Assembly: GCA_903953615.1 (NCBI GenBank)
Contig: CAJBKH010000397.1
Coordinates: forward strand, 1-19,904
Direction: 5' to 3'
Length of the DNA: 19,904 nt
Origin: an uncultured Bacteroidota bacterium
Lineage (GTDB): Bacteria; Bacteroidota; Bacteroidia; NS11-12g; UBA955
Shown here: positions 16,285 through 19,904 of the stretch, piece by piece
Layout: every line of letters begins with the position of its first letter
Numbering within the stretch: position 1 is the first letter of the stretch
Notes under the pieces: generated by a model
What the model saw: only the letters and a program-made list of their open reading frames with translations
What the model was told of the DNA's origin: nothing
Databases searched by the model: none
Position numbers and translations under genes: made by a program

Positions 16285-16908
16285 TTACAACAACTCCAAC
16301 TGCCGAGGCAATAAGGCAAAACTCATTCTGTGGTGCACATTGGCCCCATATTGTCGAATGGCATCGCGGTGTTTAAGCGTTCCATAGCCTTTGTTTTGTT
16401 GCCAATGGTAGGCAGGAAATTTCAAAGCTAATTTTTCCATGTATTCATCGCGGTGGGTCTTTGCCAATATAGAGGCAGCCGCTATGCTTTTTAATTTACC
16501 ATCGCCTTTTATCACCGTGGTATAAGCTATTTTCTTATACGGTTTAAAGCGGTTGCCATCCACTACAATATGATCAAACGTTTGATTCAAACCATCCAAG
16601 GCTTTGTGCATGGCCTTAATCGATGCATTTAAAATATTAATAGCATCAATTTCTTTAGGTGATAAACTGGCCACCGCCCATATACATTGGGCTTCAATTT
16701 GCGGTCGCAAAAGCAACCTTTGTTTTTCTGTTAATTGCTTTGAGTCGTTCAAGCCTTCTATCACTACTCCCTCAGGAATAATAACCGCGGCAGCAAACAC
16801 TGGGCCTGCCAAACAACCCCTGCCAGCCTCATCGCAACCAGCCTCAATTCGATTGGGTAGAAGGAAATCTGCTAGCATATTATTATAAAAGACAATTTGT
16901 TGGGACAT
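16285..16908 (-). CDS. rnhB: Ribonuclease HII
   Basis: 207 residues from ATG 16908. RNase HII cleaves RNA in RNA-DNA hybrids and at single ribonucleotides in DNA. The acidic active site is complete: D26 and E27 in G-C-D-E-A-G-R-G, D117 in V-V-D-G-N-R-F, and D136 in V-I-K-G-D-G-K, followed by I-A-A-A-S-I-L-A-K. N-D-S-K-Q-L-T-E-K and N-K-G-Y-G-T are also family-typical. The start is uncertain: ATG at 16878 (residue 11, M-L-A-D-F-L-L-P-N-R-I-E-A-G) fits the usual family N-terminus as well. In that case the perfect 30-bp palindrome at 16898-16927 is in the leader rather than over the first codons. The gene lies 42 nt downstream of the cyclophilin gene on the same strand, probably co-transcribed with it. 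Confidence 0.94.
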   Translation of the reverse strand: MSQQIVFYNNMLADFLLPNRIEAGCDEAGRGCLAGPVFAAAVIIPEGVVIEGLNDSKQLTEKQRLLLRPQIEAQCIWAVASLSPKEIDAINILNASIKAMHKALDGLNQTFDHIVVDGNRFKPYKKIAYTTVIKGDGKLKSIAAASILAKTHRDEYMEKLALKFPAYHWQQNKGYGTLKHRDAIRQYGANVHHRMSFALLPRQLELL

Positions 16909-16927
16909 GATATATCATGTCCCAACA
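16898..16927. repeat. Perfect 30-bp palindrome spanning the annotated rnhB start
   Basis: Each half is 15 bp, TGTTGGGACATGATA on the plus strand, with no spacer and no mismatch. Another copy of its core, CATGTCC, lies at 16926-16932, so the 7-mer occurs three times: inverted at 16903-16909, direct at 16916-16922 and 16926-16932. In RNA it can form a hairpin that would hide the ATG at 16908. In DNA it could be an operator or cruciform. It lies between cyclophilin and rnhB. No clean U-run follows in the minus direction (AATTGTCTTTT comes next), so a classical terminator is not certain. Confidence 0.9.
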
Positions 16928-16950
16928 TGTCCGTAAAAATTGTGAAATTA

Positions 16951-17496
16951 TTACATAAACGCAGAAGCCGTTGCAATGGTCGTTGCATCGTAATCCTGAA
17001 CGCTTGCACCATTTCTGATAATGGTTAAAGTTTCGATTCTATCGCCTTGTTGAATCGCATCTACAACCGTTTGACCATCGATCACTTTTCCAAATACGGT
17101 GTGCTTTCCATCTAACCAAGGTGTGGCAATATGGGTAATAAAAAACTGACTGCCATTAGAAGCAGGACCCGCATTGGCCATACTTAAAACACCAGGACCG
17201 CTGTGGGTTAAAGTTCTGTCGAACTCGTCTTTAAAACGGTATCCAGGACCGCCACGGCCATCGCCACCTGGATCGCCACCCTGAATCATGAAATCAGGAA
17301 TCACACGGTGAAAAGTTAAACCATCGTAGTAAGGCGTTCCCGGAGGTGTTGCTTTGTTTGGTAGTTTGCCTTCAGCTAAGCCAACAAAATTGGCAACAGT
17401 TAAAGGGGTTTTAAGGTGCTCTAATGTAAGGATGATTGTTCCTTTGTTAGTGTGCATTTCGGCATATAAGCCTTCAGGTAATTGTGAGTAATCCAT
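16951..17496 (-). CDS. Peptidyl-prolyl cis-trans isomerase, cyclophilin type
   Basis: A 181-residue single-domain cyclophilin that speeds proline isomerisation during folding. Signatures are T-N-K-G-T-I-I-L-T-L (16-25), T-P-L-T-V-A-N-F-V-G-L-A-E-G, F-H-R-V-I-P-D-F-M-I-Q-G-G-D-P with catalytic R64, and M-A-N-A-G-P-A-S-N-G-S-Q-F-F-I-T. W-L-D-G-K-H-T-V-F-G-K-V contributes the ligand-pocket Trp. No signal peptide is present, so it is probably cytoplasmic. An insertion P-N-K-A-T-P-P-G-T-P-Y-Y-D-G before the F-H-R motif is usual for bacterial members. A 41-codon ORF ends 2 nt before its ATG, and rnhB follows 42 nt downstream. Confidence 0.94.
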   Translation of the reverse strand: MDYSQLPEGLYAEMHTNKGTIILTLEHLKTPLTVANFVGLAEGKLPNKATPPGTPYYDGLTFHRVIPDFMIQGGDPGGDGRGGPGYRFKDEFDRTLTHSGPGVLSMANAGPASNGSQFFITHIATPWLDGKHTVFGKVIDGQTVVDAIQQGDRIETLTIIRNGASVQDYDATTIATASAFM

Positions 17497-17498
17497 TG

Positions 17499-17624
17499 TT
17501 ATTTTTTTCCGAATAAATTTGACATGATATTTAAAAAACCACCACCGCTTTGTGCTGTTTGGTTTATATTATTTTCTTGAGTTAAAGTTGTGAAAATGCC
17601 CATTAATTGATTTAAATCGCTCAT
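17499..17624 (-). CDS. Small ORF (41 aa) immediately upstream of the cyclophilin gene
   Basis: ATG at 17624-17622, stop TAA at 17501-17499, only 2 nt before the cyclophilin ATG. The peptide begins MSDLNQLMGIFTTLTQ and ends SGGGFLNIMSNLFGKK: an amphipathic start, a Q/N-rich middle, a Gly3 turn and a basic end. No family is recognised. Support for it being real comes from the tight coupling to the next gene and a full -7 element 24 nt upstream. It could be a leader peptide that couples translation, or a small structural protein. No signal peptide or long membrane segment is seen. Confidence 0.5.
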   Translation of the reverse strand: MSDLNQLMGIFTTLTQENNINQTAQSGGGFLNIMSNLFGKK

Positions 17625-17648
17625 TTTATTGAATCGTATGTTAAGGGG

Positions 17649-17656
17649 CAAAAATA
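17649..17656 (-). promoter_or_regulatory. -7 promoter element for the small ORF-cyclophilin-rnhB cluster
   Basis: On the minus strand this reads TATTTTTG, a full TAnnTTTG match, ending 24 nt upstream of the small ORF's ATG. No -33 TTG was found at usual spacing. Confidence 0.45.
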
Positions 17657-17713
17657 ATTTAAATTGGGTAAAAAGGGGTATTATTTTATTTTAATCTCCA
17701 TCTAAATTTTCCG

Positions 17714-17731
17714 TAACATTGCAATTGCAAT
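17714..17731 (+). promoter_or_regulatory. Candidate promoter plus 14-bp palindrome upstream of the E1 gene
   Basis: TAACATTG at 17714-17721 matches TAnnTTTG with one mismatch. It overlaps the perfect 14-bp palindrome ATTGCAATTGCAAT (17718-17731). The palindrome covers the end of the -7 element and the expected transcription start, 25 nt before ATG 17757, a position suited to a repressor operator. The regulator is unknown. Confidence 0.4.
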
Positions 17732-17756
17732 AATTAACCCTGATTTAACCTCCAAA

Positions 17757-19904
17757 ATGGTTACCAAAGATATCCTACTAAAAGCCTATACATTAATGTG
17801 CAAAGCCAGAGCCATGGCTGCAATATATGAAGAAAACAGACCCATTACAAAGTATGTTCATTCAACTAGCAAAGGCCATGAGGCCATTCAAATAGCAGCT
17901 GGTTTTTTACTTAAATCCATCGATTACGCAGCGCCCTACTATCGTGATGAGAGCATGCTACTGAGTATGGGCATGCAACCATACGAGTTAATGTTGCAAT
18001 TGTTGGCCAAGGCCGATGACCCTTTTAGCGGTGGCAGAACTTACTATTCTCATCCCTCTTTAAAAAGAGACAATATGCCTAAGATGCCTCACCAGAGTAG
18101 CGCAACAGGCATGCAAGCCATTCCAGCAACGGGCATGGCCCATGGAATAAAATACAAAGAAAGTCAGAATCTTTTGCCAGATGGCGATAAACCAATCGTG
18201 CTATGCAGTATTGGCGACGGTAGTATGACAGAAGGCGAAGTGAGTGAAGCCTTACAAATGGCCGTTTTAAAAGAACTTCCCATTCTGTATTTGGTACAAG
18301 ACAACGATTGGGGCATTTCGGCCAGTGGCGATGAAATGCGTGCCATGGATGCCTATGAATTTGCCGCAGGTTTTAAAGGCTTAAAAAGAGCTAGAACCGA
18401 TGGTAGCGATTTTGTTGAGTGTTACGATGATTTAAAATCAGCCATTGAATGGGTGAGAAAAAATAGAAAGCCAATGCTATTGCATGCGAAAGTGCCTTTG
18501 TTAGGTCACCATACAAGTGGTGTTCGAAGCGAGTGGTACCGCGATGATTTAGAAAAGCAATTGGCCGATGATCCATTTCCAAAATTGAAAAAGATACTTT
18601 TGGATTTAGCGGAATCAGAATTGAATTTATTAAAACTCGAAGCCGAGTGCAAAAGAGAAATAGCCGATAGTTTTGATAGAGCGGTGAAGGCACCAGACCC
18701 TACCCCTGAGAGTTTGTATTTGCATGAATTTGCACCTACACCAATAACCGAAGAAAAAGGAATTAGAGCACCAGAAGGTAAAGAACCTATCGTGATGGTA
18801 GATGCCGCACTTTTTGCATGTGACGAAATTTTAAGAAAACATCCAGAAGCCTTGTTATATGGTCAAGATGTTGGTATACGTTTAGGTGGTGTATTCAGAG
18901 AAGCTGCTACATTGGCCAAAAAATACAGCAAAGACAGGGTTTTTAATACACCTATTCAAGAAGCTTATATTGTTGGCTCTACTGACAACAGTACTGATTT
19001 AAAGGTAACTGCAATCACCACGGGCGGCTCAGCAGCAGACGCGGCTGGAAACTTAGTTTCAACAACGGTTAGCACTTCTAATGGCATTATTTCTGATACA
19101 AAAGCTATCGTTATTGACACGACAGCGCCTACATTGGCAATCACAAGTGCTGTTGCAGCTGTGAAAGCGGGTGAAACATCTGCTATTACTTTTACTTTCA
19201 ATGAAGACGTAACAGGTTTTATAGCAGGGGATACTGTAACGACAGGTGGTACACTCGGATCGTTAACTGGTTTAGGGTCAGTATACAATGCTACATTTAC
19301 CCCAACAGCAACAAATGGAGGTATTAATACCACTGCAGCTAGTATTACGGTTGTACCAAGTAATTATACTGATATTGCGGGTAACGATGGTGCAGTAGCT
19401 GCGACAACCCCCACGCTTTCTGTGGATACTAAAGCGCCTGCATACGACGGTACTGGAGCAACCATTACTATTGCTGATGCTGCGTTAAAAATCGGTGATG
19501 CAAATCCAATAGTGACAATCGTGTTTCCTGAAGCAATTGCCTCTGGTAGTTTCTCGTCAACTGATATTACACTAGTGGGAGGTAGCATTAGTAATCTCGA
19601 AACCATTAACAATATAACGTGGACTGCAACGTTTACACCTACTGCAAATACAGAAATTAGCAATGCGGATGTGAGTGTTGTTATGGGTGGTATAACTGAC
19701 TTAGCAGGTAATGCGGGTACAGGCACACTCTCAACTGTTGATTTTGTAATTGATAATGTGGCACCAGTAGCGCCAACTATCGCGCTAACGACAGATACTG
19801 GTGTGTCTAGCGATGGTATTACAAGTAATAATGGTGTTACAGTGTCAGAATTAGTAAGTGGACTGGCATGGCAATACACGTTAGATGCAACGGTTATTAC
19901 ACCA
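17757..19904 (+). CDS. 2-oxo-acid dehydrogenase E1 (fused alpha/beta, truncated) running in frame into Ig-like adhesin repeats; probable chimeric join
   Basis: One frame of 716 codons is open to the window edge. Residues 1-409 are a TPP-dependent E1 of the branched-chain/pyruvate type. They include Y-Y-R-D-E, M-P-H-Q-S-S-A-T-G, and the TPP motif G153-D-G-S-M-T-E-G-E through N183-D-W-G-I-S. The beta part begins near P-I-V-M-V-D-A-A-L-F and ends in F-N-T-P-I-Q-E-A-Y-I-V-G-S-T. A normal E1 beta continues with G-M-S-A-V-G and some 270 further residues. Here it switches at about 18981-18990 to D-N-S-T-D-L-K-V-T-A-I, the interior of an adhesin-type Ig repeat. E1 enzymes are cytoplasmic and adhesin repeats are secreted, so a functional fusion is unlikely. 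Fused alpha/beta E1 proteins are themselves normal in Bacteroidota. Confidence refers to the E1 identity and to the visible switch, not to a real fusion gene. Confidence 0.8.
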   Translation, partial: MVTKDILLKAYTLMCKARAMAAIYEENRPITKYVHSTSKGHEAIQIAAGFLLKSIDYAAPYYRDESMLLSMGMQPYELMLQLLAKADDPFSGGRTYYSHPSLKRDNMPKMPHQSSATGMQAIPATGMAHGIKYKESQNLLPDGDKPIVLCSIGDGSMTEGEVSEALQMAVLKELPILYLVQDNDWGISASGDEMRAMDAYEFAAGFKGLKRARTDGSDFVECYDDLKSAIEWVRKNRKPMLLHAKVPLLGHHTSGVRSEWYRDDLEKQLADDPFPKLKKILLDLAESELNLLKLEAECKREIADSFDRAVKAPDPTPESLYLHEFAPTPITEEKGIRAPEGKEPIVMVDAALFACDEILRKHPEALLYGQDVGIRLGGVFREAATLAKKYSKDRVFNTPIQEAYIVGSTDNSTDLKVTAITTGGSAADAAGNLVSTTVSTSNGIISDTKAIVIDTTAPTLAITSAVAAVKAGETSAITFTFNEDVTGFIAGDTVTTGGTLGSLTGLGSVYNATFTPTATNGGINTTAASITVVPSNYTDIAGNDGAVAATTPTLSVDTKAPAYDGTGATITIADAALKIGDANPIVTIVFPEAIASGSFSSTDITLVGGSISNLETINNITWTATFTPTANTEISNADVSVVMGGITDLAGNAGTGTLSTVDFVIDNVAPVAPTIALTTDTGVSSDGITSNNGVTVSELVSGLAWQYTLDATVITP
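18984..19904 (+). other. Fragment of a large adhesin: tandem Ig-like repeats, open at both ends
   Basis: The 307 residues after the junction contain the tail of one repeat, two complete repeats and the start of another. Repeat boundaries are marked by D-T-T-A-P (19116), D-T-K-A-P (19425) and D-N-V-A-P (19752), spaced 309 and 327 bp. Each repeat has a strand such as I-T-F-T-F-N-E-D-V-T-G-F or V-T-I-V-F-P-E-A-I-A-S-G, then a T-F-T-P-T-A strand, and ends in a D-[IL]-A-G-N turn. These are hallmarks of bacterial Ig-like domains in giant surface adhesins. The last unit begins V-S-S-D-G-I-T-S-N-N-G-V-T-V-S, a variant also common in such proteins. No start codon, signal peptide or sorting domain for this protein is present here. 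Confidence 0.85.

Noticed and set aside
18965..19879. Long minus-strand reading frames rich in V, A, P and T (18965-19333 and 19364-19879)
   Set aside because: They are exact antisense shadows of the plus-strand Ig-like repeats, whose domain pattern and repeat boundaries are clear. The minus translations are low-complexity with no motif.
17757..19904. A novel secreted dehydrogenase-adhesin fusion protein
   Set aside because: The E1 part lacks most of its beta domain, has no signal peptide, and is cut in the middle of a conserved motif. A chimeric join explains this better than a functional fusion.

Overview
The window looks like an AT-rich chromosomal segment of a member of the Bacteroidota. 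The evidence is a type B (gliding/CHU_C-type) and a type A type IX secretion (T9SS) sorting domain, a type III glutamine synthetase, a fused alpha/beta 2-oxo-acid dehydrogenase E1, and repeated Bacteroidota-type promoter -7 elements (TAnnTTTG) directly in front of start codons. I cannot place it reliably below phylum. No tRNA, rRNA, CRISPR array, transposase or phage gene was seen. Both ends run out inside coding sequence.

Layout, left to right. Bases 2-1978 are the C-terminal part of a large T9SS-exported repeat/PKD protein. Then come a small haem-binding CxxCH protein (2027-2539), a glycosyltransferase and polysaccharide deacetylase pair overlapping by 4 nt (2633-4086), MazG (4126-4899), glycine-cleavage T protein (4970-6064), and an exported beta-barrel-like protein followed by a membrane protein (6102-7385). 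Convergent to these is a lipoprotein-type MsrA whose reading frame is broken by one extra base (7382-8045, minus). Divergent from msrA is a tightly packed trio: an Asp-box propeller protein with a T9SS tail, thiamine pyrophosphokinase, and a GT-C membrane glycosyltransferase (8085-12945).

The right half holds a Fic-architecture protein that has lost the catalytic motif and has a C-terminal winged helix (12951-13778, minus; the in-frame coding signal reaches about 13931). It is divergent from type III glutamine synthetase (14071-16230), which ends in a terminator hairpin. A minus-strand cluster follows: a 41-codon small ORF, a cyclophilin and ribonuclease HII (17624 down to 16285). Finally there is a plus-strand E1 dehydrogenase (from 17757) that changes abruptly, in frame, near 18981-18990 into tandem Ig-like adhesin repeats running to the end.

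Most genes are ordinary housekeeping or envelope genes. The points most worth checking are: (1) the E1/adhesin junction, most likely a chimeric join; (2) the catalytically dead Fic-like protein divergent from glutamine synthetase, with a 9-bp-arm palindrome between them; (3) a perfect 30-bp palindrome covering the annotated rnhB start; (4) the msrA frameshift; and (5) promoters so close to start codons that several transcripts should be leaderless.
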